NCBI GenBank assembly: GCA_029964075.1
Contig: CM057135.1
Coordinates: 10,380,863 to 10,444,862, forward strand
Direction of reading: 5' to 3'
Source of the DNA: Patiria pectinifera
Lineage: Eukaryota; Echinodermata; Asteroidea; Valvatida; Asterinidae
DNA length: 64,000 nucleotides
Below the pieces are notes generated by a model. It did no database searches and was not told where the DNA came from. It saw only the letters and a program-made list of their open reading frames with translations. Each line of letters begins with the position of its first letter. Within the stretch, counting starts at the first letter, position 1. The translations under genes were made by a program, and so were the position numbers. Shown here piece after piece: positions 11,403-22,731 of the stretch.

Positions 11403-13226
11403 TTAGTCTGAGTCGGGTGCCTTCTCGATGAGAGTGAGCTCTGAGATTGGCCTCAGGTAGGTGCGTCGGGTTCCTCCACTGCAGATGGTAACATCCGCCT
11501 TTTGAACTCTTCCATCTTCACTCAGGTGGACTTCGGTGACGCGAGCGAGAGGCCACTGGCACCTTGGGAGTTCCTTGTCACGTAGAAGGACGACATCTCC
11601 GTTGCTGACGTCGGGGTGTACGACAGGCCACTTCCGTCTGGGTTGTAGGCTGTGGACGTACTCTTTCCTCCAGCGGATCCAAAATTGATCTGCAAGGTAT
11701 TGCACGCGGCGCCAGCGTCTGCGACTGTACAAATCTTCTCTTACGAAGTTTCCGGGAGAGGGCTGGAGTTGCTGGGGTTTGATGGTCAGCAACATGGAGG
11801 GACTGATGGCTTGGGGGTCATCGGCGTCCGGTGAGACGGTACCTAATGGACGAGAGTTGACAATGGCGCATGCTTCGGCCATGAATGTAACGAGCACCTC
11901 GTGCGTCAACTGGTGCTTGCCAAGTTGCAGAAACATGACATCGAGGACACGTCTGACTGTGCCGATCTGACGCTCCCAAGCGCCGCCAAAATGTGAAGCG
12001 TGGGGAGGGTTAAATACCCACTAGCACTGTTGTGATGCTAGGTAGGATGCCACCTGTTCATGATCCATCTCCTTAAAGGCCTCGTCTAGCTTGTGGTTCG
12101 CACCGACAAAGTTGGTGCCCCTGTCGCACCTCAGTTTGGCTACTGGTCCCCTTACGGCCACAAATCTGCGGTAGGCAGATATAAATGATGACGTGTCCAT
12201 CGACTCAATGACCTCCACATGAATAGCCCTACTGTAGAGGCATGTGAAGAGGACAGCCCACCTTTTGGAATCGGAGGTTCCGCCCCTCGTCTTTCTGGTG
12301 ACGACTGTCCATGGCCCAAAGACGTCCATGCCAACATTGGTGAAAGGTGGTGATGCTGTAACTCTGTCTTCTGGCAGGTCAGCCATGACCTGGGTCAGTG
12401 GCTTTTCTCTCAGCTTTCTGCAGTTGATGCATTGGTTGATGATGCTTCTGATGAGGTTGTGGGACCCAATTACCCACAGGCCTGCTGATCTTATAGCCCT
12501 CAGTGTCAATTGTCGGCCTTGGTGTTGTACCTGGCGGTGGTAGTGTTCTGCCAACAGCTTGGAGACATGGCCATCCTTTGGAAGGACGATTGGATGGCAA
12601 GTTGCTAAGTCCATATCTGAGCGCTTAAGTCTTCCGCCCACTCTGATGATTCCGTCACTGTCGAGAAACGGGCTCAACTTCAGGAGCGGGCTTTTCCTGA
12701 TGATGGTTACGTTGGGATCGTTCTCCGCTTGCTTCAACGTCTGCATTTCCTCTCTGAAGGAGTGACTCTGTACTGCCTTGAGGATAGCCTTTTCTGCTTG
12801 TTGTAACTGTGAGACGGTCGGCTTTGACAAGTCTTCCGGTCTTTCATCGGGATCGGATGCTGTGGTTTCGTCCCTCGCTGCCTTGAAGGCTTGTACCCTT
12901 TGAATTAGGGAACAAACTGCCCGTCGAAGGGAGGGCCAGCTGGAAAATCTGGAGAATCGATCACAGCTAAGGGAAGATTCGACATCCGAAGTACCTTTGT
13001 CACTGGTTTCGTCCCAGATGTTTGTTGCGAGCGTGGTGACCTGCTCGCGTACCTCGGGGTCGTTTTCGTTTAGTGTTTGGCCGGCAGCATCCGTAGTCAC
13101 TACTTCAGTCTGAGGGGGGTCTGACTGCCACAAGAAGTTTGGTCCACGAAGCCAGCGTGTGTCGTTCAGCTCTCCTGCTGGAACAGACCGTCTGCAGGGT
13201 TTTGGTCTGTTGGAACATGGCGCCAC
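11403..13226 (-). pseudogene. BEL/Pao integrase
   Basis: The integrase inserts the cDNA copy into the genome. An HHCC-type zinc region (HYHRQVQHQG ... CINCRKL) is followed by the core with catalytic Asp in VGMDVFGPW, Asp in RCDRGTNF and Glu in GAWERQIG. A C-terminal basic domain has DVVLLRDKELPR and WPLARV motifs. One in-frame TAG at 12021-12023 splits it between the second Asp and the Glu; the rest of the frame is continuous. All three acidic residues remain, so the stop is the main lesion. It is in the same frame as the upstream RNase H start, but the RNase H has local shifts. Confidence 0.88.
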
Positions 13227-13557
13227 TGGTCAGGGTTGGAAGCCGTGTGGATCTTGTGAACCCTGTTGGCCACGTAGACGTGAAACCGTCTGGATTCGTT
13301 GGCTATAATAGCCCAGGACCACTTTACTGTCTGAGTAAAATGTGATGCTGTCAATGGCAACTCGGTCTCGCAATTCGGTTTCGACTGTCTGTGACAGTGT
13401 CGCGGCAAGGACAGCTGCACACAGTTCCAGGCGGGGGATGGAGACAGCATGTGAGGGGGTAACCCTTGCCTTGGCTAGGAGGAGGGACACATGTGGCTGA
13501 CTATGCTCGTTCAGCAACCTCAGATAGGCCACTGCTCCGATGGCGAGCTGGCTGGCG
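13166..13557 (-). pseudogene. BEL/Pao RNase H region
   Basis: Motifs of the retroelement RNase H are visible: IFCDAS-type start near 13565, IPRLELCAAVLA (catalytic Glu) and FYSDSKVVL (catalytic Asp). The reading moves between frames: one carries the start through FYSDSK, another carries VANRVHKI to DQNPADGL (13166-13310), and the first frame resumes before integrase. At least two small indels near 13315 and 13180 are implied, and another near 13600 separates it from the reverse transcriptase. It would degrade the RNA template after cDNA synthesis. Confidence 0.8.
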
Positions 13558-15918
13558 TCACAGAAGATGTGGACTTCCCTTCTTTTGACTTCGCCGAAGC
13601 CTGGCGGTTCGAAGCATCTCTGGATACGGATGTTCTAGGTCGAACAGAGAATCTCGCCAGCGGTTCCATTTAGGTAGGAAGCTTTCTGGAAGTGGCCTAT
13701 CCCACATGTCTTTAGGGGTATTCGTCTCCTTTTTCATCTCTGTCATTAGTTCGCGGAGAATGAGTTTCCCTTCGATGGTCACTGGCGTCACGAAGCCAAG
13801 GGGGTCAAAGACGGAGCTGGCAATTGAGAGTACACCTCGTCGAGAGAATGGTTTCTCCGGTAGGTTCACTACGAAAGTGAAAGCGTCCTTCTCGAGGGAC
13901 CAATGTACTCCAAGTGATCGCTGGACGGGAAGTCTGTCGTGGTTGAAGTCGAGATGTTGTACATTTTTTGCTCTTGCCTCTTCGGGTAGTCTATTCATCA
14001 CATCTTTACTGTTCGAGATGATATTGTGAAAGCGCACTTTCTTACTTGCGAGTGCGTCCCGGGTTCGTTGTATAAAGCTGACAGCCGCGTCTGGGTCTGG
14101 TAGAGAAGTTAGCCCATCGTCGACATAAAAGTCACGACAGACGAACTCTGACACATCGTCATCGCAAGTGGATTCCCCTTCCTTCACAACCATTCTGATG
14201 CCAAATGTTGCGATTGCTGGTGATGAAATGTTCCCGAAAAGGTGGACATTCATGCGGTGGTCAACGATTGGCTTCTCAGGATCGTTATCTTGGAACCAAA
14301 GGAAGTGGAGGTAGTCACGATGTTCGGGGTTCACATGAAAGTTGTGGAACATTTGCTCCACATCTCCCATGACTGCGATTTGGCCGACTCTGAACCGCAT
14401 GAGTAAGTCAGGCAGGCTATTCATCTGGTCTGGTCCTTGTAGTAAGGCTTTGTTCAGCGAAATACCGATGAATTCGGCGCTTGAATCGAAGACGACTCTG
14501 ATGCCCGTCTTCTTTGGATGTCGAACTGGGAAGTGAGGTAAGTACCACACGGTTCCGCTTGGTGCAGGGGGCACGTCGACTGGTACGGGGGCTGCGTGTG
14601 CTTTGCCAAGTATCTTACCCATAAAGGCTCGATACTCGTTCATCAACTCTGGTTTGCGGGTAGGAGTCCGGAGGAGGCTGTGCAGTCGAGCTTGTGCTTG
14701 GGACCGGTTGTTTGGGAGATGGGTTGGAGTTTCCTTGAAGGGCAGCAGAAATTCCAGATTTCCGTTGACATTTGTGTGGACGTTGTCTGTCATAGTCTTG
14801 ACAAAACGTTGATCCTCAATCGATGGGGCCTTGTTGTTATCGTCACGTGTCTCGACGTAGATGCTGGAAAATGCACCCTGGTTAGCACTGACTACATCCT
14901 TTGTGTTGATGTGATTTTCACAAGCACCACAGTAGTTTGGTTGATCGTCGGTAGTGTCGGAGCGAGGCTGAAGAGAGGCCGTCTGCGTCAGGACTGTACG
15001 GCTGACTGAGACGTGTTCTCTGTTCTTGACGCTGCTCATGCACATGCGGCCGGACACAGTCCAACCCATGTTTGTAGGCTGGGCCCAGGGGGTGTCTTTG
15101 GGTCCATTTCTTGATTCTCGGACTTTGAGGGGTTCCAGATAGCTCCTTCCGATGAGTAAGAGGATATCTACATCCTCCCTTGGGCTGGGAATCATGTCGG
15201 CAATCTGGCTCAGGTGGGAGAAGTTCTTGCAGAGGTCCGGGGACGGGATCTCGTCTCTGTCACCTGGGATGTTCTCGTTTTCTAGAACTGTGGGTAGGCG
15301 CTCTTTGTGGCCACTCAAGGACTCCATGACTAGTCCTTGTGCTCGTCTTCCTTCAGTGAGGATTTGCCGACCTCCGCAGGTTGACAGTTCATAGTCGTAG
15401 GATGGACCGTGGAGATTGAGTGCTTCGAAAAGCTTGGGATCTCCAAGGCATGCATTTGACTGGTCATCAAGGACGGCATAAGCTTCGATAGAAACAGACG
15501 GTGCGCTCTGATTGTAAACTTTGACTGGCACTATCTTGGAGCAGGAGCGTGCCATAACACATGACCTGTACCTTGTACATTTAGTGTTAGCTTCAGGTGT
15601 GTCTCCTCTCTTTTCTTCTGGTTTTGCTTTAGATCTCTCCTCTGGCTCCCCGCCATTCGGCTTGGTGGGGAAATGCATGAACGAAGCATGCGACTTGCTG
15701 TCACACTTTCTGCATCTGACTACGGTCTGACAGTCTTTGATTAGGTGCTTCTGGCCACATTTGAAACACAGACCCTTCTGTTTGCAGAACTGTGACCTTT
15801 CTGCCATTGGCTTTCTCCTAAAGGCGATGCATTCGGAGAGGTCGTGGTCGTGGAAGAGGCATCTTGCGGGGGGTGAAGAGTTCTGTTGCATAGGTGGGGT
15901 ACCCTTTGTAGCCATCAC
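13558..15918 (-). pseudogene. BEL/Pao gag C-terminus, protease and reverse transcriptase
   Basis: This 786-codon frame begins with the end of gag, carrying CCHC-like knuckles (CFKCGQKHLIKDC and CRKCDSKSH). An aspartic protease follows with YAVLDDQSNACLG as its active site near residue 150. The reverse transcriptase comes next, with VRHPKKTGIRVVFDSSA, GDVEQMFHNF (first Asp) and the DFYVDDGLTS active site. It would process the polyprotein and copy the element RNA. The frame continues upstream through an in-frame TGA at 16003-16005 into gag and is lost near 13600, before RNase H. Domain order and the LDDQSN site make the BEL/Pao assignment firm. Confidence 0.9.
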
Positions 15919-16002
15919 ACGAAAAGGTGACTTATGAGGCGGAAGAATAGCACTGGGTTTTTCTCTGTTCAGCTTGCTGATTTCGGCGTACGTACTTGGC
16001 GG

Positions 16003-17541
16003 TCAGAGGTCAGGATCATTGCTCGTTCTAGCCCTCTCCCTGAGAAACGATGCAAGTTCCTGAAATGGTGGGTAGCATTCGTGCGCCTTTTTGTACTTGG
16101 AGACGCATTCTCGCCACTTGTTGTGGACGAACTGGGGGAGTTTCTCCAGGAGTGGGTGGAGATTGTACGGATAGTTCAGGACGTTGAGTCCGGTCAAATC
16201 CTTCATCTGCACTGCCGCATCCACACACAAGTCTGCGAAGTCAAGAAGCTTTCGGCGCTCATCTGCTTTAATTTTGGGGAAGGCAATCAGCCTGTCTATT
16301 ATCTGGGATGCGATCCTTGTTTTGATCCCGAATCGTTCCTCGAGTTCCTGCCATGCCTCATCGTAGGCAGTCTGTGGGTCCATGACATGGCGATGTCGGA
16401 ACCGGTCAACGAGCTGTCGAATCTGGCCTGCTGTATACTTGGCCAAGAATGCAAGTTTCTGTGTCGGGGGTGTCTGTGCTTGGCTTATCATGGTGTGGAG
16501 AAAATGACCGCCATGGCTGAAACATGATAGGATCGCCTCGATATATGTCTGGTTCATGGGCTGGCTGTCTCTGGCGGGCTAGTGTCTCGCTGATTTGCTT
16601 CGTTAGGTCGATCAGCTGGTTCACAGGTTCAGCCTCCATTCTAGCTTCCGGTGGAGTAGGTCGCGTTGCATTTATCGAGTCGGTGGTCGGAGCAGAAGAA
16701 CTCTCCATCGGTTGAAATGGGGGTGCAGAGGCTTGCAATGGACTCGCAGCCGGTGGATGTTCATTACGTGGTCGTTGGAGGACTGCTCAGGTGTCGTTGT
16801 GGGTGGTGTCGTGTTTTCTTCCTGCTCCGCTTGTAGGATAGCGTTGGATCGAGCTCTCTCTATGGCTGCAGCTTGTTTAGCTCGTAGTATTTGCAAGTCA
16901 GCGTCAGCGGCTGCTCTGGTGGTTTGTTGCTCCAGGTCGTATTGGGTCTGTATGTTTTGTGCCTCTTGTTTGGCATGTTCAAGTTCCCTTGCTGCTTGCT
17001 GTGAGACCAACTCGGTTGTACGCTTGGCGATGACTTCCTCAAACGCTACATTTTCTGCAGCGGCTGCAGCGGAGGCTAGTGCTTGAGCCTTGATACTGAA
17101 GGATGAGGACGATGTCTTGGAAATTCGAGAAGCTCCATGACTTCTGGATGAGACTCTGGAATGCCTTGAAATATTTGATACAGTTTCCAAGGCCAAGGAG
17201 CAAGCCTTGTCAGTCGCTTTGACGATGGCGCTGTTGACAAGGTTACTGTGCTCGATGAAGTTTGTTTTTGTTTGGGCTGCACGGTCCGTGTAGGATGAAT
17301 CTGTTGCGTAAAGTCTTTCCAGTTCTTGGAAGGCCTCTGTGTACGCTTGAAAGGCAGACTGGATAGCGGCCAGTGTGTGCCGTATGACGTTTTCTCGGTC
17401 TGTTGGGTTCTGGAGGGTTTCGAGGAATTGTTTGGTAATTCCCCATCTGTGACTGAGTTCCTGTTCGGCGTTCTGCATATCAGCTGGCAGTCCTACAGGA
17501 GCAGGATTTTCCTCAGGCACTTCACCTCCGGATGTGGCCAT
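16003..17541 (-). pseudogene. BEL/Pao gag
   Basis: Gag forms the particle that packages element RNA. The start at 17541 (MATSGGEVPEEN) is the first Met after the leader. Residues 130-240 are Ala/Glu/Gln-rich and likely coiled coil. Around 16672 the frame ends, and the sequence continues in another frame (MQASAPPFQPMES ... DIYRGDPIMFQPW) before returning to the first frame (QTPPTQKLAFLAKYTAGQI) after about 16530. The LxYLxKYTxG-like region and the downstream E-x2-FG motif (EERFGIKTRIAS) are typical of BEL/Pao gag. A TGA at 16003-16005 interrupts the link to the protease frame. Confidence 0.82.
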
Positions 17542-17673
17542 TATTTTCTTTTGTTCGAGTCTCTTTAGGTTCTTGGGTGAATAACGTGTGCAGTCTTGCG
17601 TGTAGTATTCACTGTCAGTTGTTTTACAAGAAGTCGCCTTGAAGCCAGTTCTTTAACAACACAGTCATTTCAC

Positions 17674-18378
17674 TGTCCTGGCGTCTGCAAAGGCGTAGAT
17701 TCAGGGAATCGGTAGCTTAGGTTCAACCAGAGAGTGTCAACCGAAGAGCAAAGAACGATATGGCCGGAGGTCAAAGCTGCGGTTTCCAAATGAACTTTAT
17801 TCAACGGTGAGCTGTAAAAAAAAGTACACAAAGCCTTATAAAAACACTTTGATCCATGTTTAAAATGAAGAAATGCGTGTAAAACACTTACAAAAAGCAC
17901 TAAAATCCCTTTAAAATGAGCAGTTTATGTAAAATGAGCATAAACCTTAAATACAGGGATCGCTCCACCACGTGAATGGGTAACCTATCGGAATGGCGGG
18001 CGTTCAGGTTTTAAATACAGGTATTGCTCACTAAAGTAACTTCCAAAATACACGGAAATCTAATTATCTATGAGTAACAGAGTGACTAGTACTAAACACT
18101 ATTACAGAAAACTACGGCAGCAGATTTAACCATAAACGTAGCTGAGTCGAATCTAGATGATTTTAAGTCCAACAACAATAAAGAATGTAATAAATCTACG
18201 CACGTGGAAAATATTGACTCAGCAGAATTATCTCGAAATGACATAGAAATATTGAGAGACTTACATGACTGTGGGGCTAGATGAATCTACAAATGACTAA
18301 GGTGACCTGCAAGGATTACACAATGACTTGAATCGGACGATTGACTGAGATTTCTGAGAGAAATCAGGCAGAATGTCA
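17674..18378 (-). repeat. BEL/Pao 5' LTR (705 bp, with ~215 bp extra segment)
   Basis: Same termini as the left LTR. An additional segment at about 17840-18056 contains near-repeats such as aaatacaggNatNgctc and taaaatgagca and is absent from the left LTR. This is either an insertion here or a deletion there. The promoter and transcription start of the element should lie within this copy. Confidence 0.88.
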
Positions 18379-19570
18379 TGATGTGGGAATTCTGGCACAG
18401 TTTGACCTAATGAATGGATGAGATGAATAGGGAATAGGTGTGGGTAAGGAACCGGGTACAGTTTGACCTATTCTATGGGAAAGATTGCATAAGGTATGGA
18501 AAAATATATATTTTATGGTACATTTGGATCTTAGCCCGAATATGAGTTTCATACGTTAGTCCCTGTAAACGAACAGCTGGTCGGATCAATAATCCCCCAA
18601 CAATAGACGGGAGAGGGCGCGTGCCAAGTCAGCGCACTAGTATTGTTACGAAGTTAATCCGATCGATACAAAAGGTAATCGAAAGCAGAAAGCAGTGATA
18701 GATGGCACTCTTCTACACTGCCACCAGAATCATCCAAGTAAAAATATATGTCTGTGCGCGGTGATCGTAGAAAAGGGAAGGTTTTGGCATCAGCCAGAGC
18801 AAATGCTAGTACACATGCACACTACTGTATACATTACGGCCGTCCGATCACATAGCGCTGAAGTTTTCTTAATCCGTGACGGGTAAATTATCGATTAGGC
18901 TCTATAATTTGCAGATGCGCGTACAATAAGGAATGGATTCAGTGGTTTAAGCCATAACAAAACGTGCATGCGGGCATGTGGTTTTTAAAGGGGAACTACG
19001 GCCTGGAAAGTGCCCGATTGAGTGTATCGGAATAACACAACCATCCTTTACAACAGTGCATTTTGTAATAGTTCATACTAGAACGACCCCAATAAAACCC
19101 CATAAAACCCCAAACTATAGCCTATCCATAGTTAAAAATTCAATCGTAACGTGGTCGTCTTTTTTGCGGACGTGTGTGAAACCTTTTTTGGGGGGGGGGG
19201 GTGTTGGGGGGGGGGATTGGCGTTCGACGGGAAAAACGGTGCCCCTTTAACGCTGTCTGTATAGGAATTCACCGAACCCTAGTTGTACCTCCGTGCCGGA
19301 TTTGTTTACAAAATCGAGGATGACTGTTTCATTTACGACCATTTTACAGGGGTTATTTAAGAGGGAGTGTTCATGCACTAATTGTATGCCTGAAAGTAGG
19401 CTGTTCCGATTGATAAGACAACACAAAGAAAAATACAACTGCAGAAAGTATATACGTTATGACATTATTGCTTTATTGACGTAATTTCTCATTAAAACAC
19501 TCGTGTTTTTATTTGTCTGTCCCAATGTATTTCTTCGCAGTTATATCGTCATTGTCATGTTGACTAGTCT

Positions 19571-20125
19571 TTAATCATCACTGTCTTCCTCGCTGACGTC
19601 TCCTTCGTCTTGATGGAACAGTCCGTCAAATTTCATCTTATGTCTAGGCATAATTCTGCCGAGAGCCTTTTGTACGCTAATGCCCTTATATATTTTTTCT
19701 TCGACATTGTCCACAATATCTTGATGAGTATCGTTATCTTTCAGATGTAGGTAGCTTGACAGAAAATCCTTGTACTTGTCAAAAAATATTTGCTTGACTG
19801 CCCAGAGGGTCTTCCTATCGGCCTTTTCCTTTGCCTGATCTTTAACCATACGCTCGTTGATGTACTTTTCATGTTTTTCGCTCCACATTCCACGAGTCGC
19901 TTCTTTGGACTCTTCCAACCAGTCTTGGAAAGTAGCATTGTCTTGTAATTCAGAACTAGACTTATCTTCATCGTCATCTTCTACCTCCGAGTCCGTTTCC
20001 GAGCCCGATTTATCCACGTCAGGATGATCAGATTGAATAACCTCAATTTCAGTGTGCCTGTGCGCTCTTAATTCCGTGCTCATCCTACTCCATTCCGTGC
20101 TCATCCTACCCCATTCCGTGCTCAT
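19571..20125 (-). CDS. hypothetical acidic/charged protein of the TIR element
   Basis: This frame of 184 codons opens in a minisatellite, which encodes repeated MSTEW-type heptads. A strongly acidic stretch follows (SGSETDSEVEDDDEDKSSSE, residues ~38-57). A helical, Lys/Glu-rich domain comes next with DWLEESKEATRGMW, KTLWAVKQIFFDKYKDFL and RIMPRHKMKFDGLF, and the tail is acidic. The sequence is low in complexity at its start but protein-like in the middle. No catalytic motif is visible, and I do not recognise the family. The Met at 20125 lies within the repeat, so the true start could be an exon further right. It lies inside the TIR element with 20596-21153 upstream on the same strand. Confidence 0.45.
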   Translation of the reverse strand: MSTEWGRMSTEWSRMSTELRAHRHTEIEVIQSDHPDVDKSGSETDSEVEDDDEDKSSSELQDNATFQDWLEESKEATRGMWSEKHEKYINERMVKDQAKEKADRKTLWAVKQIFFDKYKDFLSSYLHLKDNDTHQDIVDNVEEKIYKGISVQKALGRIMPRHKMKFDGLFHQDEGDVSEEDSDD

Positions 20126-20352
20126 CCTACTCTATTCCGTGCTCAGCCTACTCTATTCCGTGCTCAGCCTACTCCATTCCGTGCTCATCCTACTCTATTT
20201 CGTGCTCATCCTACTCTATTCCGTGCTCATCCTACTCCATTCCGTGCTCGGCCTACTCTACTCCGTGCTCGGCCTACTCTATTCCGTGCTCAGCCTACTT
20301 CATCCCGTGCTCAGCCTACTCCATTCCGTGCTCAGCCCACTCTACTGATTCC
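20082..20352. repeat. 21-bp minisatellite
   Basis: About thirteen tandem copies of a 21 bp unit resembling attccgtgctcatcctactc, with interspersed variants (agcctac, ggcctac). The left edge overlaps the start of the acidic ORF. The length is a multiple of three, so expansion keeps the frame. Confidence 0.85.
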
Positions 20353-20595
20353 GTGCTCATTTGTGATAATTTACTTATTCTCTGCAACCTTTAATGAACA
20401 CGCTGAAATATTTGCAATAATAACACGTTTGAGATGGGTCATCTTTTTCTATTACTCTTTTGTATTCCAAACTATTTTACATTACCATACAAGTAACAAT
20501 ATAATATCAACAATTGAAAACAACTGGACACATTTTAATGTAAATCGAGTCAGCAAAGAGACATTAGGTAAATAAAAATTAATAATTCGGTTGAA

Positions 20596-21166
20596 TCAAA
20601 CATGTTGTTGGAAAGGGCCATCGACGTGACAAATATTATACAACACTGCCCTTCCGTTTTCAGGTTCTTTGACCCTCTTTTTGACATGCATATCGACATA
20701 CTTGGTAAAAAGACGATTTCTGGCATGAATAGTCGAATACTGTGAGACAGTGCGTTTGTTCTCTTTAGCGGTTGTATTCCACTCCGATCTGCACTTTCCT
20801 AAACCTGTTTCCAAAATGCCATCTACCGCTTTATCAAAGTACCTCTCTACCTTATCAGACACGTCCAACATCAAACATTCGTGATTTTTCTGGGTGAAGT
20901 CTTCGGCTATTGGTAGATTACATCCATAACATTGCTCGCTACACATTTCATCTACTTTCTTGAGAATGCAAGGAACGAATATCGACTGAATTATGTTAAA
21001 TGCAAGGTCTTTACAGGCTTCGCGTTCCTTCTCCTCCTCCAGTGTCCTGCTGGGCTTGTTGTATGGTACAGCGTCACCCGTATACCCCCATGGAAAGTCA
21101 TCTTCCGGATCCGGCGTAGCCTCATCACTCTGAGCATCGCCGTCACGTTTCATCTTCTTGCTTCCT
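20596..21166 (-). CDS. hypothetical protein with C-x2-C ... H-x-C motif (second exon)
   Basis: The frame from Met at 21153 has 185 codons. The N-terminus is acidic (DEATPDPEDDFPWGYTG). The centre has a probable zinc site, CYGCNLPIAEDFTQKNHECL, with C-x2-C and H-x-C spacing. A helical region (DKVERYFDKAVDGILETG) and a basic C-terminus follow. The likely exon start lies just upstream at about 21166 behind an AAG acceptor, and the end of 21306-21766 has a consensus donor, so the two probably form one spliced gene. The motif resembles uncharacterised proteins of aquatic animals that I cannot name with confidence. No function is assigned. Confidence 0.5.
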
Positions 21167-21305
21167 TGATTCTTAATTTAAAAAACAAAGAGAGGAAAAC
21201 AAAAAATCATTAACATTTAACGTAATGTTTTTCGAATTGAAGCCAACGGCATGTGTGATGAACGGAGGTAAACAATCCGGAAGAACGACTATGATTTATG
21301 CTCAC

Positions 21306-21766
21306 CTCCAGTTCTTTAACAGCTTCGGTGATGGCAGGCATCAATTCCACGATTTTCCCCATTCGTTCACCCTCAGGTTGATGCCTCGTGGACTGCTCCA
21401 GAAGTCTCTATCTTTCTTTTGAGCAAACTCCCAAATCTTAATAAAAATGTGTCCCTGGAAAGGTTCTACCACGGCGTGGCGGACTCCCGTTAGCTCGAAC
21501 CTGGCAGATGGGTTCATCTCTGCGCGACGGTTTTTGTTTGGGGCAGCATTCGGGTACGGTGCACTTTCATCTTCACCACGGGTCATCATACGCTGCTCTA
21601 GTCGCTCAAGTCGTTTGGGGTCGGTACTGGCTAACCCCTTGGGCTGTGCTTGTGCGTGGGAAGGGTAATACTCGCGTACTTCGTTACGACTACCAGCAGC
21701 GTCGTACTGTAACGACGAAGATGATGATGAGGTAGGTGGAATGTAGAAATTCTTCGGTGCACCCAT
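21306..21766 (-). CDS. hypothetical protein, first exon (spliced to 20596-21166)
   Basis: Starts MGAPKNFYIPPTSSSSSS, then a disordered Ser/Pro-rich region and DPKRLERLEQRMMTRGEDES. Near 21425 one frame runs to a stop at 21341, while another (RKIETSGAVHEAST ... MPAITEAVKELE) stays open and ends exactly at a GTGAGC donor (21300-21305), so either a frameshift or a further small splice is involved. No known domain is visible. Position and strand suggest it is the 5' part of the main gene of the TIR element. Confidence 0.4.
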
Positions 21767-21780
21767 CTTGTCTTTTTCTT

Positions 21781-22174
21781 TCAGGTTGTGTATACGTTGA
21801 TGTTGTCGAATGACAGCGCTCTATTTATCCCCCTCAACCTCTTTTCGTGCTGTAAGATACTCTTTCTAAGTTCCACGCGCTTGTATCCCCTTTTAGGAGA
21901 AGGTATTGCGCAATCTTGTGAAACGCAGAGGTTAAAATTAATTTGTGACGATATCCCTAAAAATGTAACTCGTGACACCATCTCTAAACTATGCCTCGCA
22001 TTACGGGCGCCACCGTATGCCCTTTCAAAAAATATCGTAACGGTTCCGGCTAACCCCATGGACTGGTCAATAAGTACTTTTGGCCCTCCTGCGTCAACAG
22101 TCCCATTGTCCGGTATTGATCCCCACATAACGTGCCGACAGCTCACTAGGCTAGTGCGCAATCGATCGGATTAA
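21781..22174. other. overlapping ORFs of unknown strand inside the TIR element
   Basis: Long frames exist on both strands here (+ 21788-22174, 128 codons; - 21781-22161, 126 codons). Neither shows a known motif. The plus frame has a hydrophobic start and Pro/Ser-rich end and stops about 50 bp before the right inverted repeat. The minus frame would lie upstream of the hypothetical gene and could encode its leader. At most one is real. Confidence 0.3.
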
Positions 22175-22469
22175 CCACCAATCCATAGTCCACTGACCAC
22201 ATGGACAATTATACAACAACACTTCCAGTCTATTGTTGGGGATTAAAGATCCGACCAGCTGTTCGTTCACATTGCACCACTCAGTTGCAATTACATGTAG
22301 ATACATATTCTATTGAAATTGTAATATTTGTTCCTACCTTATGCAATCTTTCCCATAGAATAGGTCAAACTGTACCCGGTTCCTTACCCCCACCTATTCC
22401 CCACCTATTCCCTATTCTCATCCATTCATTATGTCAAACTGTGCCAGAATTCCCGTCTCCATTCATTCA

Positions 22470-22471
<2 letters not shown>

Positions 22472-22560
<89 letters not shown>

Positions 22561-22562
22561 GT
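22472..22562. repeat. (TA)n microsatellite
   Basis: A run of about 40 TA units directly to the right of the TIR element. It may have obscured that element's target duplication. Confidence 0.95.
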
Positions 22563-22731
22563 GTATATACATATTTACATATTTATGTGACCTTAACATA
22601 TTTCTTTAGAAAAGGTCAAAGTGTGTCAGACAGTCTACCTAAACTACTCATATACTTTCAAGTAGTGAAGATGCATGCCTACTCTTCACATAATAATACA
22701 ATAAAATCGAATGACTGTTTTGTTTCTGTAG

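Larger units (their letters stand above)
10695..18378 (-). mobile_element. BEL/Pao LTR retrotransposon
   Basis: Two LTRs flank a gag-protease-RT-RNase H-integrase coding region on the minus strand. LTR edges read TG...CA in the element's orientation (TGACATTCTG ... CCAGAACA). The protease has the LDDQSN active site and the reverse transcriptase the YVDD box, with BEL-type domain order. I see no matching 5 bp target duplication: the left flank is aaaac and the right tgatg. The right LTR abuts another element six bases away. LTRs are nearly identical apart from one large indel, so insertion is fairly recent, yet the coding region has in-frame stops and several frameshifts. Confidence 0.9.
18385..22454. 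mobile_element. unclassified DNA element with ~230 bp terminal inverted repeats
   Basis: Left arm 18385-18613 and right arm 22226-22454 are inverted copies. They start GGGAATTCTGGCACAG, share the GGTACAGTTTGACCTATTC block twice spaced, and end near the GAACAGCTGGTCGGAT block. The interior encodes several unrecognised proteins, mostly on the minus strand. No target duplication was found: the left flank is the BEL LTR edge plus tgatgt, the right flank gtctcc. The arms contain internal repeats (cagtttgacct twice). I cannot place it in a known superfamily; a composite or domesticated cluster is possible. Confidence 0.6.

Noticed and set aside
22431-22590. Tyr-Ile repeat protein
   Set aside because: Translation of the (TA)n microsatellite.
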